A stretch of 64,000 bases of DNA from Chelativorans sp. Marseille-P2723 (GCF_902809845.1 NZ_CADDWI010000009.1:248001-312000); one strand, 5' to 3'. Numbered from the stretch's first letter, positions 17,182 through 26,821 are shown. Notes: generated from the sequence alone by a model not told the origin. Program-made: numbers and translations.

Positions 17182-18219
17182 CTACTCCAGGCCAGAAAGA
17201 TAAGCAGCGAGCGCGGAAAGCTCGCCGCCGGAAAATTGGCGGAAGGGGGGCATCCGGTTTTCCGGCTTGATGTGCTGACCGTCGGTGATCCACCGCATCA
17301 GAGCCTTTGTGTCGTTCGGCAGCGCGGCTGCAGCGAGCGAAAGCCGGCTGCCCACGTGGGTAAGGTCAGGCCCGATAAGCCCCCGAGCCTCGGTTCCGCG
17401 CACCTGATGGCAGGCACCACAGCCATTCTCCAGAAAGAGGCGCTGTCCCCTCTCCTGCTCTGCTGTCGCGGGAGCGCGTGCCCCTTCTGCCTTGCTGGCA
17501 AGCCACGCGTCGTATTCGTCCTGCGGCATGGCGACAACGAAGAAGGACATGAGCGCATGCGCACCGCCGCAATATTCGGCGCATTGCCCGCGCGAGACGC
17601 CCGCCTCCGTGGCCTCCACTACGAGTTCGTTGGTGCGGCCGGGAATCATATCCAGCTTGCCGCCCAGTTGCGGAGCCCAGAAGCTGTGGATCACATTGTC
17701 GGATTCGAGCAGCAGCCGCACGGGCCGATCCACCGGCAGGCGCAATTCATTGGCGCTTGGTATTTCTTCGCCCTCCGGCGTGGTGTAGACAACCTCCCAC
17801 CACCAGAGCTTTCCGCGGATGGTGATGGACTCCAGTCCCACCTGCGCGCTGCGCATCGCGCCCGCCTGCATGATCAGAAGACCATAGACGAGCAACCCGG
17901 AAAGCACCGTGACGGGAAAGACGATGCCGCCGCCGATAATGATCCAGTCCTGCCCCAGCCAAGTCCGCCAGCGTTCCGGTCCGTAGAGAGCCACAGCCAC
18001 CAGGACGACCACGATCAAGGTAACAACGAGGCCGACCCATGTCGCGGTCCAGAAGAGGGGGCCGATGCTGAAAGCTTCGACACCGCGCGGAGAAAGTGCC
18101 GATTGCGGGCCGGAGCATCCAGCTATGGGCAGGATGAGGAGGAGAGCGGCGGCGATGCTCCGCGTGACGGGCTGCCGCCCGGCAGCGACTGATCTCTTGA
18201 GAAAACGCATCGCCATCAT
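17182..18219 (-). CDS. cytochrome c oxidase subunit II with C-terminal heme c (caa3-type)
   Basis: A 345-residue probable lipoprotein. The signal segment ends in a lipobox PIAGC near residue 35. Two membrane helices follow (around TWVGLVVTLIVVVLVAVALY and GGIVFPVTVLSGLLVYGLLI). A cupredoxin domain carries the CuA site SRGQCAEYCGGAHALMSFFV, with both Cys, Glu, His and Met present. A C-terminal cytochrome c domain has CGACH near residue 275 and a Met in ENRMPPF. It accepts electrons and passes them to subunit I. Its start overlaps the upstream cytochrome stop (ATGATGA). Presence of heme c on subunit II identifies the enzyme as caa3-like. Confidence 0.93.
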   Translation of the reverse strand: MMAMRFLKRSVAAGRQPVTRSIAAALLLILPIAGCSGPQSALSPRGVEAFSIGPLFWTATWVGLVVTLIVVVLVAVALYGPERWRTWLGQDWIIIGGGIVFPVTVLSGLLVYGLLIMQAGAMRSAQVGLESITIRGKLWWWEVVYTTPEGEEIPSANELRLPVDRPVRLLLESDNVIHSFWAPQLGGKLDMIPGRTNELVVEATEAGVSRGQCAEYCGGAHALMSFFVVAMPQDEYDAWLASKAEGARAPATAEQERGQRLFLENGCGACHQVRGTEARGLIGPDLTHVGSRLSLAAAALPNDTKALMRWITDGQHIKPENRMPPFRQFSGGELSALAAYLSGLE

Positions 18220-19340
18220 CGCTGCGCCGCCTCCCCTGCGATAGGACGTTGCGACGCGAAAAAGGCCGCTACGCCCTCGATCTGTTCCTCGCTCAACCGC
18301 TGCGCGATGGGCGCCATGATGGCCGCATAGGTCGAACTGGCACGCACCCCGTCCCGGAACAGGCGGAGTTGGATGGCGATATATTCGGCCGGAAGCCCGT
18401 CGAGCCGGGGGAACTCGCCGGAAGCGCTATCGGCGTGGCAGGACCGGCAGGCAGGTATATCGCTGCCGCGGATGCCGTGCTCGGCTATCTCCTCTCCCCG
18501 GCGGAGCGCGGCTGAACCAGGTGGTGTTTGCGAAGGCATGGGCGCGCCTGATGCATTGGAATAGAAGCGTGCGAGCTGCTCAATCACGTCCGTCCCCAGT
18601 TCATTGGCGATCGGCTCCATGATGCCGCTCTGGCGCCTGTTCTGCGCATATTCAATAAGGGCGCGGCGCAGATAGGCGGGCTTCTGCCCATGGAGCGGCG
18701 GCGCGAAAGGATGAACCGGCGCGGTCTGTGCATCACCGTGACAAGCTCCGCACATGGCCGCGAGACCCTCGACACTCATATCCTGCAGGAAGGCGAAATC
18801 GGCCGTGCGGGTGCTGCCCGTCAGCTCTGCATAGGTCTTTAGATCCATATTCGGCAGCCGTTCCAGAAAGGCCACCAGCGCCCAAACCTCCTCGTCGTGG
18901 CCAGGCGCCGGCCATGAGGGCATGCCAGTGAATTTGAGGCCGTTCTTGACGATCCAGAAGAGTTCCTCAGTCTGCCAATGATTAACCGCCTCGGAAAGGG
19001 GTGGTGGTGCAGGATACATCTCCGCGACGACCGGATTTCGCGAACTCGCCGGCGAGGCGTGGCAAGGCTCACAGCCGAGCGCATAATGCCGCGCGCCCAA
19101 GCGTGCGAGCGCCTCCTCGGCAAGCCCCGCCGGCGGCTCGATGCCGAGGCTGTGGGTTTTCACCGAACGCCTCAACGTCAGGCGGATGACTGCATTGGTG
19201 ATGTCAAAATGATGTCTTGCCGCCGCGACGTTGTAGACTCCCGAGAAAATGAAGACTGCGCCCAGAGCAAGACCCGCGAAAAGCACAATGACCAGGGCGA
19301 GGAACAATCCCTTCCGCCCTGGCAGCAACGGCCGGCGCAT
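18216..19340 (-). CDS. membrane-anchored three-heme cytochrome c
   Basis: A 374-residue protein with one N-terminal membrane helix (residues about 12-33) and three CxxCH heme sites: CEPCH at 90-94, CGACH at 197-201 and CRSCH at 298-302. Likely axial Met residues are M140 (FTGMPSW), M241 (GIMEPIA) and one in YAAIMAPIA. The layout, one domain plus a c553-like tandem pair, would place it in the periplasm as an electron donor to the caa3 oxidase encoded directly downstream. Alternatively it is the cytochrome subunit of a dehydrogenase that feeds the oxidase. ATGA overlap with subunit II argues for a shared complex. Confidence 0.88.
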   Translation of the reverse strand: MRRPLLPGRKGLFLALVIVLFAGLALGAVFIFSGVYNVAAARHHFDITNAVIRLTLRRSVKTHSLGIEPPAGLAEEALARLGARHYALGCEPCHASPASSRNPVVAEMYPAPPPLSEAVNHWQTEELFWIVKNGLKFTGMPSWPAPGHDEEVWALVAFLERLPNMDLKTYAELTGSTRTADFAFLQDMSVEGLAAMCGACHGDAQTAPVHPFAPPLHGQKPAYLRRALIEYAQNRRQSGIMEPIANELGTDVIEQLARFYSNASGAPMPSQTPPGSAALRRGEEIAEHGIRGSDIPACRSCHADSASGEFPRLDGLPAEYIAIQLRLFRDGVRASSTYAAIMAPIAQRLSEEQIEGVAAFFASQRPIAGEAAQR

Positions 19341-19348
19341 GTCTATCG

Positions 19349-19918
19349 TCAGACAGTCAGGTCACGGCGTTCGATATCGCGCAGCCAACGCGCGGCAATC
19401 ACGACACCGGCCAGAACATAGGTCAGGGGGCAGACAGCCAGCATGATGAGGCCGGCAAGCTGCTGGTCGGGCAACAGGACTCCTTCTGCCACATGGTGAC
19501 TGCCGGTCCATAGTTCTGCCGCTCTGGGATAGAGCACGCGGGGAGCGAAAGCGAGCAGCACGCCAAGCAGGCAGAAAAGCTTGCCGGTGACAAGCAGCGC
19601 TCCCAGCGCCTTCCAGCGAACCTCTTCGGCGTCCTCCATCACGCATCTCCAGAACCATAAGGCCGCTGCGAAGAGGGAGGCGTGCATCAATAGCTGCAGG
19701 GCGGGTACGGCAAATGCGGCTGCCATCGGCGCCGGCATATGCCAACTCCACAGCAATGCGATCTGGGTGAGAGATGCCGGCCACACCCAACCCGCGTAGG
19801 TCGTCTTGACAGGAGGGCGGGCGAGGACGCGCCACAGGACAACAAGAAACGGGGCCGCGACGTTCATCGCCAGAATGTGGATGCTCATATGATGAGTGAG
19901 AACGCCGACCGACTCCAT
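19349..19918 (-). CDS. CtaG-type (caa3) oxidase assembly membrane protein
   Basis: A 189-residue polytopic membrane protein of the Caa3_CtaG (YtpP/CtaG of Bacillus) type. Visible hallmarks are HHMSIHILAMNVAAPFLVVL, IALLWSWHMPAPMAAAFAVP and DQQLAGLIMLAVCPLTYVLA, with His/Met-rich helices that may bind copper. The family helps insert copper or assemble caa3-type oxidases. It is 8 bases upstream of the three-heme cytochrome gene in the same operon. The protein is at the short end of the family's range, with perhaps five helices, so an N-terminal truncation is possible. An internal start at MSIHIL is also possible. Confidence 0.8.
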   Translation of the reverse strand: MESVGVLTHHMSIHILAMNVAAPFLVVLWRVLARPPVKTTYAGWVWPASLTQIALLWSWHMPAPMAAAFAVPALQLLMHASLFAAALWFWRCVMEDAEEVRWKALGALLVTGKLFCLLGVLLAFAPRVLYPRAAELWTGSHHVAEGVLLPDQQLAGLIMLAVCPLTYVLAGVVIAARWLRDIERRDLTV

Positions 19919-19975
19919 GCGTGAGCTAACATCGCGGCCGTCAACTTGTTCCCTGATGTGGCGTACGAGAGGCGG

Positions 19976-20608
19976 TCATTCCCCGCCGACCGTCCGCGCA
20001 GCCGCCTGTTCGCGCATCAACTGCTCGATCTGCCGCCGCTCAAATGCCGAGCGTACCTGCCGCGTAACCACCATTTCCGAAAGGAGAACCCGCTTGCCAT
20101 TCCGTTCAACGATGTCATAGTCGCGCTCGGCCGCGACTGGCCGATCCTCGGGGCCGTAAGTTGCCACCACCGTCAGGCGCAGGCGGCGCAAAACCGAAAT
20201 ATGCCCGTCCCCCTGCTCCTGCGCATGCTTTATGATCTGTCTGTAGGAGCCGAGTTCCACTGCTTCACCGCTGCCGAGCGGCCCCTGATAGCCATCCTCG
20301 TCCGAGACCCGTGTGGGGTCCACCCTTCCGCCATGATCGGTCAGCGAACAGATGATCCGCTCCTCCGGCGTCTTGCCCTGCAACTCTGCGATGACACCTT
20401 CGATATAGATCGCCTCGGTGCTCATATTGGTGACAGCGCAGCGGGTGGCGAGGCTGTGGCCGTTGGCCCGGTTTATCAGAATCTTGCAGCGGCGGCTGCG
20501 CCGGTAACCACTCAGGAGAAGCTGGAAATAAAGTGCCCAGACGACCAGCATCAAGGCGCTGAGGAGCACGTTCAGAGGATCGCTGTGTTCGGTCAGCCAG
20601 TTCCACAT
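19976..20608 (-). CDS. membrane-anchored hypothetical protein
   Basis: About 210 residues from ATG 20608 (MWNWLTEHSDPLNVLLSALM), preceded by AGGGGGAA. A longer open frame to 20803 exists but lacks a plausible start context. One N-terminal membrane helix (residues about 13-33), then a cytoplasmic beta-rich domain with CAVTNMSTEAIYIEGVIAEL, a pattern suggesting an Ig-like or CARDB-like fold, and a charged C-terminal helix. I do not recognise a named family. It lies 57 bases upstream of ctaG on the same strand and may head the oxidase operon. Confidence 0.65.
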   Translation of the reverse strand: MWNWLTEHSDPLNVLLSALMLVVWALYFQLLLSGYRRSRRCKILINRANGHSLATRCAVTNMSTEAIYIEGVIAELQGKTPEERIICSLTDHGGRVDPTRVSDEDGYQGPLGSGEAVELGSYRQIIKHAQEQGDGHISVLRRLRLTVVATYGPEDRPVAAERDYDIVERNGKRVLLSEMVVTRQVRSAFERRQIEQLMREQAAARTVGGE

Positions 20609-20851
20609 ACGCCAAGATTCCCCCTTGTCGCTTCCATTCGGCCGCCGCCCCTGCAGCGGCGCCTCCTGCATCAGGAACGCGAGAGCTTGCTCCCGGTTCG
20701 GGGGAAAAAGCAGGAAAGCGGAAGCGTTACAGCAATTTAATATTATAGTTGGTGAAATCGGACCGGTTCTTGCCGTAAAAGGTGCGTAGAAAATCGGGTA
20801 CACGCTGTCGCTGAGATCAGGCGGCGGCTGGAAAACGATCCGGAGAATTGA

Positions 20852-22006
20852 ATGTCCTGGTGGAAGCAGGCCCTGCTCGCTCTTGTCTTACTACTGGCCG
20901 CGGCCGCCATTTGGTATTCCTTTTTCCCCGGCGCGCGCCAGTTGGCGGCGGATTGGGGGCTGACGCAAACGCCGGCGGTCGCCGCTGTTCCGCCTGGCGA
21001 GAGGGGAGGCGGTGCGACGCAGGGCAGCCGACGCATGGCTGGTGGTCTTGCGAGCCCGGTCGTCACCGCGCCGGTAACAAGTGCCACCATCAATGATCGT
21101 CTGAGCGCCATAGGCACGGGCAAGTCGCGCCATTCCGTCAGCGTACGACCATATACCTCCGGGCGTCTTACGGAAATTCTTGTAGGTCCCGGCATGGAGA
21201 TAAAGGCGGGCGAGGTGATCGCGCGCATGGACGCCGAAGCCGAGCGCATTGCAGTCGACCGCGCCGAACTTGCTCTTGACGATGCGCGTGCACGGCTGGA
21301 GCGGATCAACGCCCTGCGTTCTTCCAATACCGTGACCGTCGTTCAGCAGACAGAGGCCGAGCTGGCCGTGCGCAATGCCGATTTGCAGTTGCGGGAGGCG
21401 CGCCTGGCGCTGGAGCGGCGCGAGATCGTAGCTCCCATCTCCGGAACGGTTGGTATCCTGCCTGTCTCGCCAGGCGATTATGTGACTTCGGCAGATCAGG
21501 TCGCCACGATCGATGATCGTTCCGAGATCCTGATCGACTTCTGGGTGCCGGAGCGCTTCGCGCGGCTACTGCAGGTCGGTGCGGCAATCACGGCGCAATC
21601 GGTCGCACGCCCAGACGAAACCTACCGGGGCACCGTAGCAGCCATCGACAACAAGGTAGATCCGGAAAGCCGCACATTGCACGTTCAGGCAGGCATTGCC
21701 AATCCGGCGGCTACGCTGCGTTCCGGCATGGCCTTTCGCGTCATCATGCAATTTCCCGGTGAAAGCTTCCCCGCAGTTGACCCGCTGTCCGTGCAATGGA
21801 GCACGGAAGGTGCATATGTCTGGGTAGTGCGCAACGGAGCCGCCATAAGGACGCCCGTGCGCATCGTCCAGCGCAATACTGAAAGCGTTCTCGTAGACGG
21901 TGCCTTTGCCGACGGCGACCAGGTGGTGGTTGAGGGCGTCCATGCTGTGCGCGAAGGTCAGGAAATCCCCGTGGCCGGCGGAGATAGCTCCCGCAGGGGC
22001 ACTTAA
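20852..22006 (+). CDS. RND efflux periplasmic adaptor (membrane fusion protein)
   Basis: A 384-residue adaptor. N-terminal membrane anchor (residues about 6-25) without a lipobox Cys. A lipoyl/barrel-sandwich half begins SVRPYTSGRLTEILVGPGME, a short coiled-coil hairpin covers about 130-190, the second half reads APISGTVGILPVSPGDYVTS, and a beta-barrel and membrane-proximal domain follow. It links the inner-membrane RND pump encoded 30 bases downstream to an outer-membrane channel, which is not encoded here. CGGAGAATTGA precedes the ATG. The substrate is unknown: drugs, detergents or lipids. Confidence 0.9.
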   Translation: MSWWKQALLALVLLLAAAAIWYSFFPGARQLAADWGLTQTPAVAAVPPGERGGGATQGSRRMAGGLASPVVTAPVTSATINDRLSAIGTGKSRHSVSVRPYTSGRLTEILVGPGMEIKAGEVIARMDAEAERIAVDRAELALDDARARLERINALRSSNTVTVVQQTEAELAVRNADLQLREARLALERREIVAPISGTVGILPVSPGDYVTSADQVATIDDRSEILIDFWVPERFARLLQVGAAITAQSVARPDETYRGTVAAIDNKVDPESRTLHVQAGIANPAATLRSGMAFRVIMQFPGESFPAVDPLSVQWSTEGAYVWVVRNGAAIRTPVRIVQRNTESVLVDGAFADGDQVVVEGVHAVREGQEIPVAGGDSSRRGT

Positions 22007-22036
22007 GCGCCATGCGCGAAGTGAGAGCATGATGCC

Positions 22037-25000
22037 ATGAGCAGCCGGAATATCAGAAAATCGAGCGAAGGTATCACCGCACTCTTCGTGCGCCGTCCGG
22101 TCCTGGCCCTCGTCGTGAACACGCTGATCGCCGTTGCCGGACTTGCAGCATTTTTTGGCGTTGAGGTGCGGGAACTGCCGGACGTGGACCGGCCCGTAAT
22201 TTCTGTCACCACGCGCTTCGAGGGCGCCGCTGCGGAAACGGTGGACCGCGAGATCACCGCGATCATTGAAGGATCGGTGGCCCGCGTCGCCGGTGTTTCC
22301 GCCATCTCATCCTCTTCCTCGTTCGGGCGCAGCCGCGTCACGATTGAATTCCGGGAGAACGTCAATCTCGACTCCGCGGCTTCCGACGTGCGCGATGCCG
22401 TCGGGCGTGTTCAGAACCAGCTTCCTGAAGATTCAGACCTGCCCGTAATAGTGAAGGCGGACGATGACGCCCAGGCAATCATCCGTCTCGCGGTAACCTC
22501 CACGAACATGACCGTCGAGGACATGTCGCTACTTGTGGAGGACGAAATCATTGACCGCTTCGCGGCGGTTCCGGGAGTTGCCACGGTGCAGGTCTATGGC
22601 GACCGGGCCAAGATTTTCCGCATCGACATAGATCAGGCGCGGCTGGCGAGCTACGGGCTTACCGTCGGCGACATCCGCAACGCAGTGTCTTCCATCGCAT
22701 TCGACAGCCCTGCCGGCTCGCTTACAAGCACGAAGCAGGATCTTATCGTGCGCACCACGTCGTCTGTAACCAAACCGGAGGATTTCGAGGACCTGCATCT
22801 TGCAGAGAATGTACGCCTTGGGGAGGTGGCAACCGTCATTCTCGGTCCGGACGAGGGTGAAAGCCGGCTGCGCACCAACGGGCAAACGGGCATCGGGCTC
22901 GGCATCGTGCGCCAAGCCCAGTCGAACACCCTCGACATTTCCGCAGGCGTACAGCGCGCCGTCGAGGAATTGCAACCGAACCTGCCTGCAGGCATGGCGA
23001 TTTCGATCACCAGCGATGAGGCGATCTTCATTCAAGGCGCGCTGAACGAGGTGGTCTTTACGCTGGTCATCGCCATAGCGGTGGTCTTGCTGGTCATCTA
23101 TGTCTTCCTGCGTGACTGGCGAGCGACGCTCATCCCGGGCGCCACGATCCCGGTTGCGCTGATCGGCACCCTGGCGGCGATCTATCTGGCCGGCTTCTCC
23201 ATCAACATATTGACCATGCTGGCGCTTGTTCTGGCAACCGGGCTTGTCGTGGACGATGCCATCGTGGTGCTGGAAAACATCGTGCGCCGCCGTAACCAGG
23301 GCATGGGTCCGCGTGCGGCAGCCGTGCTCGGCACGCAGGAAGTCATTTTCGCGGTTATCGCTACCACCGCAACCCTGATTGCAGTCTTCCTTCCGCTCTC
23401 CTTTCTGCCTGGTCAAGCAGGCGGCCTCTTCCGCGAGTTTGGCTTTGTCCTGGCGCTATCGGTTGCGTTGTCCTCAGTGGTGGCGCTGTCGTTGTGCCCC
23501 ATGCTCGCCTCTCGCCTTCTTACGTCCGGCGAAGAGACGAAGGACGAGGACGGCGAAGCCGAACGCAGCACCGGAGGGCGTATTGGCGCTGTCTTTTCTC
23601 GGCTTTATGAACGCAGCCTGCGAGCCAGTCTCGACATGCCCGCAGTGATCGTGCTTGCTGCCGTTCTCTTCTCCGCCTTGGCATACGGGTTGTTCAGCAC
23701 TGTGCAGACAGAACTGACGCCGTCCGAGGACCGTTCCTCGGCATTCATGCGTGTTTCCGCGCCACAAGGCGTAAGCATTGATTATCTTGCAGGCAAGATG
23801 CTCCAGATCGAAGAGCTGCTCGCACCCTTGCGCGAGTCAGGCGAGGTTCGCAGCACTTTCTCGGTCACCGGCATGGGTGGCGGCAATTCGGCCTTTCTCG
23901 TGCTCACCCTTGCGCCATGGGACGAACGTACGCGCAGCCAACAGGAAATCCTCGACGAGGTAAACGCTCTTGCGGCTCAGGTGCCTGGCGTGCGGGCCTT
24001 CGCTTTCCAGCCAAACAGCCTCGGGATACGCGGGTCCGGCTCAGGCCTGCAATTTGCCGTCGCCGGTAGCAACTATGAGCGGCTGACAGATGCGGCCATG
24101 GCCATTATCGCGGAAATGGAACAGGACCCCCGCTTCGAGGCGCCACGGCTGACGCAGGATGCCACACAGCCACAACTCATGGTCGACATTGACCGGGAGC
24201 GCGCCGCCGATCTTGGTATCGGCATCAATGGCCTGGGCGAAGCCATCCAGTCGCTGCTCGATGGCCGCAAGGTGGGCTCCATCTTCATCGACGACAAGAG
24301 CTTCGACGTAAAGCTGCTGTCCACCACCAGCCCAATTAACGATCCGACAGACCTGGAAAATATCTTCATTCGGACTGGCGACGGTCGCTACGTTCCATTG
24401 TCCACCATCACACAATTGCGCGAGGAAGCCGTGCCCCCCTCGCTCAATCGTGAGCAGCAGTTGCGCGTGGTCCGCATCACTTCCGCGCTGGCTTCCGATT
24501 TCCCGTTGGGTGCCGCGCTGGAACGGGCGGAGGAGATTGCCGAACCCCATCTCCCCCCCGGCAGCCGCATCATTCCGCTGGCGGAGGCGGCCACGCTTGG
24601 AGAGACGCAAGGCAGCATGCTGCTGACCTTCGGCTTCGCACTTGTCATCATCCTGCTTGTGCTGGCTGCCCAGTTCGAAAGCTTCGTTTCGGCCATCATC
24701 GTCATGGCTACCGTGCCGCTGGGGTTGGCCTGTGCTGTCATCGCACTTCTTCTGACGGGCACCAGCCTCAACGTCTACAGTCAGATAGGGCTCGTTCTGC
24801 TAGTAGGCATCATGGCCAAGAATGGCATCCTCATGGTGGAGTTCGCAAACCAGTTGCGCGACAGGGGGCTCGGCGTGCGCGACGCAATCGAGAAGGCTTC
24901 CCTTATCCGCTTGCGACCTGTGACCATGACCATGGTATCCACCGTTGTAGGCGGCCTGCCACTTGTCATGGCCTCCGGCGCGGGAGCCGAGGCGCGAATC

Positions 25001-25168
25001 GCGCTTGGCTGGGTAATCGTGGGCGGGCTTGGGCTTTCTGCTATTGCCACCCTCTATCTCACGCCCGTAGCCTATCTGCTTCTCGGCCGCTTTGTCACAC
25101 CGAAGGTCGAGGAGGAGGCGAGGCTTGAGCGCGAGCTGACGCATGCCGCCACGAGCAGCAAGCTCTGA
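22037..25168 (+). CDS. RND multidrug-type efflux pump (HAE-1 family)
   Basis: A 1043-residue inner-membrane proton antiporter of full family length with twelve expected helices. The TM4 proton relay is GLVVDDAIVVLENIVRRRNQ, with both Asp present; TM10 has the partner Lys in MAKNGILMVEFANQLRDRG. The twin porter loops are present, and MVSTVVGGLPLVMASGAGAE is the usual TM11-12 region. It works with the adaptor upstream. No regulator or outer-membrane protein is adjacent, so an outside TolC-like channel must be used. No sign of truncation. Confidence 0.93.
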   Translation: MSSRNIRKSSEGITALFVRRPVLALVVNTLIAVAGLAAFFGVEVRELPDVDRPVISVTTRFEGAAAETVDREITAIIEGSVARVAGVSAISSSSSFGRSRVTIEFRENVNLDSAASDVRDAVGRVQNQLPEDSDLPVIVKADDDAQAIIRLAVTSTNMTVEDMSLLVEDEIIDRFAAVPGVATVQVYGDRAKIFRIDIDQARLASYGLTVGDIRNAVSSIAFDSPAGSLTSTKQDLIVRTTSSVTKPEDFEDLHLAENVRLGEVATVILGPDEGESRLRTNGQTGIGLGIVRQAQSNTLDISAGVQRAVEELQPNLPAGMAISITSDEAIFIQGALNEVVFTLVIAIAVVLLVIYVFLRDWRATLIPGATIPVALIGTLAAIYLAGFSINILTMLALVLATGLVVDDAIVVLENIVRRRNQGMGPRAAAVLGTQEVIFAVIATTATLIAVFLPLSFLPGQAGGLFREFGFVLALSVALSSVVALSLCPMLASRLLTSGEETKDEDGEAERSTGGRIGAVFSRLYERSLRASLDMPAVIVLAAVLFSALAYGLFSTVQTELTPSEDRSSAFMRVSAPQGVSIDYLAGKMLQIEELLAPLRESGEVRSTFSVTGMGGGNSAFLVLTLAPWDERTRSQQEILDEVNALAAQVPGVRAFAFQPNSLGIRGSGSGLQFAVAGSNYERLTDAAMAIIAEMEQDPRFEAPRLTQDATQPQLMVDIDRERAADLGIGINGLGEAIQSLLDGRKVGSIFIDDKSFDVKLLSTTSPINDPTDLENIFIRTGDGRYVPLSTITQLREEAVPPSLNREQQLRVVRITSALASDFPLGAALERAEEIAEPHLPPGSRIIPLAEAATLGETQGSMLLTFGFALVIILLVLAAQFESFVSAIIVMATVPLGLACAVIALLLTGTSLNVYSQIGLVLLVGIMAKNGILMVEFANQLRDRGLGVRDAIEKASLIRLRPVTMTMVSTVVGGLPLVMASGAGAEARIALGWVIVGGLGLSAIATLYLTPVAYLLLGRFVTPKVEEEARLERELTHAATSSKL

Positions 25169-25376
25169 TTGCGCATTTCCGGCGCCTTCTTGCAAAAAGG
25201 TTAAGCTTCGAAAATCATCGGCTTCCTTCCACGCAAACGACAGGATGGTCGATGACATCGTCGCCAGGAAGCTGTATCAGTCCGCCTCGTCATCCGAAGA
25301 AAGCCACCGAGCAGGAAGGCGGGTGGCATGATGGCATGGATGTTAGATTATATCGCTCACTGGCGGAGGAGCGGAG

Positions 25377-25871
25377 TTGCTGGATACGCGAAGGATAAGC
25401 ATAGAGGAAGCTCAGGCGCTCATCGGCCAGGAGGTTGGCGTTTCGAGATGGCGGACGGTCTCCCAAGAGATGATCGACCAGTTTGCCGTCGCGACGGACG
25501 ACCATCAGTTCATACATACCGATCCCGAGCGCGCTGCTAGCGAAACCCCCTATGGCGGCACCATTGCGCATGGATTTCTGACACTGTCCCTGCTTTCAAC
25601 GATGATATTCGAAGCCGTTCCGCCGCTTGAAGGAACTGCGATGGGCGTCAATTATGGCTTCGATCGCATCCGGTTCATGAACGCAGTGCGATCCGGAGCG
25701 CGAATCCGCGCTCGCTTTGTGCTGGCGAATCTCAAGGTGCGGATCTCCGGCGTAGCCGAAATGCACTACGATGTGACGGTAGAGATCGAGAATTCCGCAA
25801 AGCCGGCGCTTACGGCGCGATGGCTGACGCTTGCGCTGCCCCCGGAACTGGCCAGCCAGCCGGCGTCATAG
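25377..25871 (+). CDS. MaoC-like hot-dog hydratase (NodN-like)
   Basis: A 164-residue single hot-dog domain. The catalytic Asp and His of R-specific enoyl-CoA hydratases appear in AVATDDHQFIHTDPERA, and the family glycine-rich segment is GGTIAHGFLTLSLLSTMIFE. This is the pattern of MaoC/NodN proteins, which hydrate trans-2-enoyl-CoA to R-3-hydroxyacyl-CoA; the true substrate here is unknown. The start is an unusual TTG at 25377, well supported by GGAGGA six bases upstream. The 208 bases before it hold no clear gene. It stands alone, convergent with the TPR lipoprotein gene. Confidence 0.82.
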   Translation: MLDTRRISIEEAQALIGQEVGVSRWRTVSQEMIDQFAVATDDHQFIHTDPERAASETPYGGTIAHGFLTLSLLSTMIFEAVPPLEGTAMGVNYGFDRIRFMNAVRSGARIRARFVLANLKVRISGVAEMHYDVTVEIENSAKPALTARWLTLALPPELASQPAS

Positions 25872-25963
25872 CGGGCCGAGGTCCGCCCGCTCCTGCGCAA
25901 CCGGTTCACGATGGTTTTAGGCCAGCGACCTTATTCTCACAAGTCAGGGCTTCAGCTCCTGGA

Positions 25964-26821
25964 TTAGGCGCTTGCCCTGCCCGTCCGGCCGATGCCTTCG
26001 CGGGCGGGTCCATAATTGGGATCAAGTTGGAGCGCACGCGAGTAAGAGCGGCTGGCCTTGTCCATTTCGCCTCGCCGTTCGTAAACCAGCGCCTGGTTTG
26101 CCCAGCTCTCGGCGATGCTGTCGTCGAGACGTATCGCAGTGTTGAAGTCGGTGAAGGCGTTTTCATCGTCGCCTAGAGCGAGATAGGACAGCCCCCTGCC
26201 GTTATATCCATAAGGCTGGTTCGGAGCGAGTGAGATTGCTTTGGCAAAATCCTCGATCGCAAACTGATGCTGGCCGCTTGCCTGATAAAGAAGGCCGCGG
26301 CGATGGAACGCCCTGGGATCGGTGGTGTCGAGCTGGATCGCTCGCTCGAAATCCTGGAAGGCTTCCGTGGATCGGCCAGCTAGCCGGTAAAGCTCCCCAC
26401 GCCCTACATATGCCGAATCGTAATTGGGGTTGAGTGCAATGGCCTGATTGTAGTCGGCAAGCGCCTGTGTATTGTCGCCCACATACCGATGGATCAGGGC
26501 CCGGTTAGCATAGGCGCGGTATGACCGCGGGTCGAGCGTGATGGCTTGATTGAAATCCTTTAAAGCCTCGCGGTACTGGCCGGCACGGCCATAAGCTGCG
26601 CCACGGATATTATAGGCTTCCGGATCGTCAGGCGTGCGCTGGATGACAGCCGTTAACGATGCAATGTTTTCCTGAGATCCCTGCGCGGTGTCGATCCGGG
26701 AGAAATCGCCCACCATATCGGTGGACGTACTGCAGCCAGCAAGTGCAATGCCAGCCACCAGCAATAGGCTCGCCCAGCCCCGCCGCGAACCATTACGTCC
26801 AGCGTTCGTCACATCAGCCAT
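25964..26821 (-). CDS. TPR-repeat lipoprotein
   Basis: About 285 residues from ATG 26821, which follows GAGGGCG; an upstream in-frame ATG would spoil the signal sequence. The N-terminus has a lipoprotein signal ending in IALAGC. The body is a run of about six 34-residue tetratricopeptide repeats with the usual YNNRGxAYxxxGxYxxAxxDFNQAI pattern, for example YRAYANRALIHRYVGD and PYGYNGRGLSYLALGD. TPR solenoids bind partner proteins, and NlpI-like lipoproteins of this kind sit in the outer membrane. The partner is unknown. Lies downstream of rpsU on the same strand. Confidence 0.85.
   Translation of the reverse strand: MADVTNAGRNGSRRGWASLLLVAGIALAGCSTSTDMVGDFSRIDTAQGSQENIASLTAVIQRTPDDPEAYNIRGAAYGRAGQYREALKDFNQAITLDPRSYRAYANRALIHRYVGDNTQALADYNQAIALNPNYDSAYVGRGELYRLAGRSTEAFQDFERAIQLDTTDPRAFHRRGLLYQASGQHQFAIEDFAKAISLAPNQPYGYNGRGLSYLALGDDENAFTDFNTAIRLDDSIAESWANQALVYERRGEMDKASRSYSRALQLDPNYGPAREGIGRTGRASA

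Noticed and set aside
22529-23416. 295-residue minus-strand frame inside the RND pump gene.
   Set aside because: Antisense shadow of the pump's coding sequence, composition driven by codon bias.
25871-25890. Inverted repeat GCGGGC-N8-GCCCGC after the MaoC gene.
   Set aside because: No T-run follows and the region is GC-rich, so chance is likely; not called a terminator.
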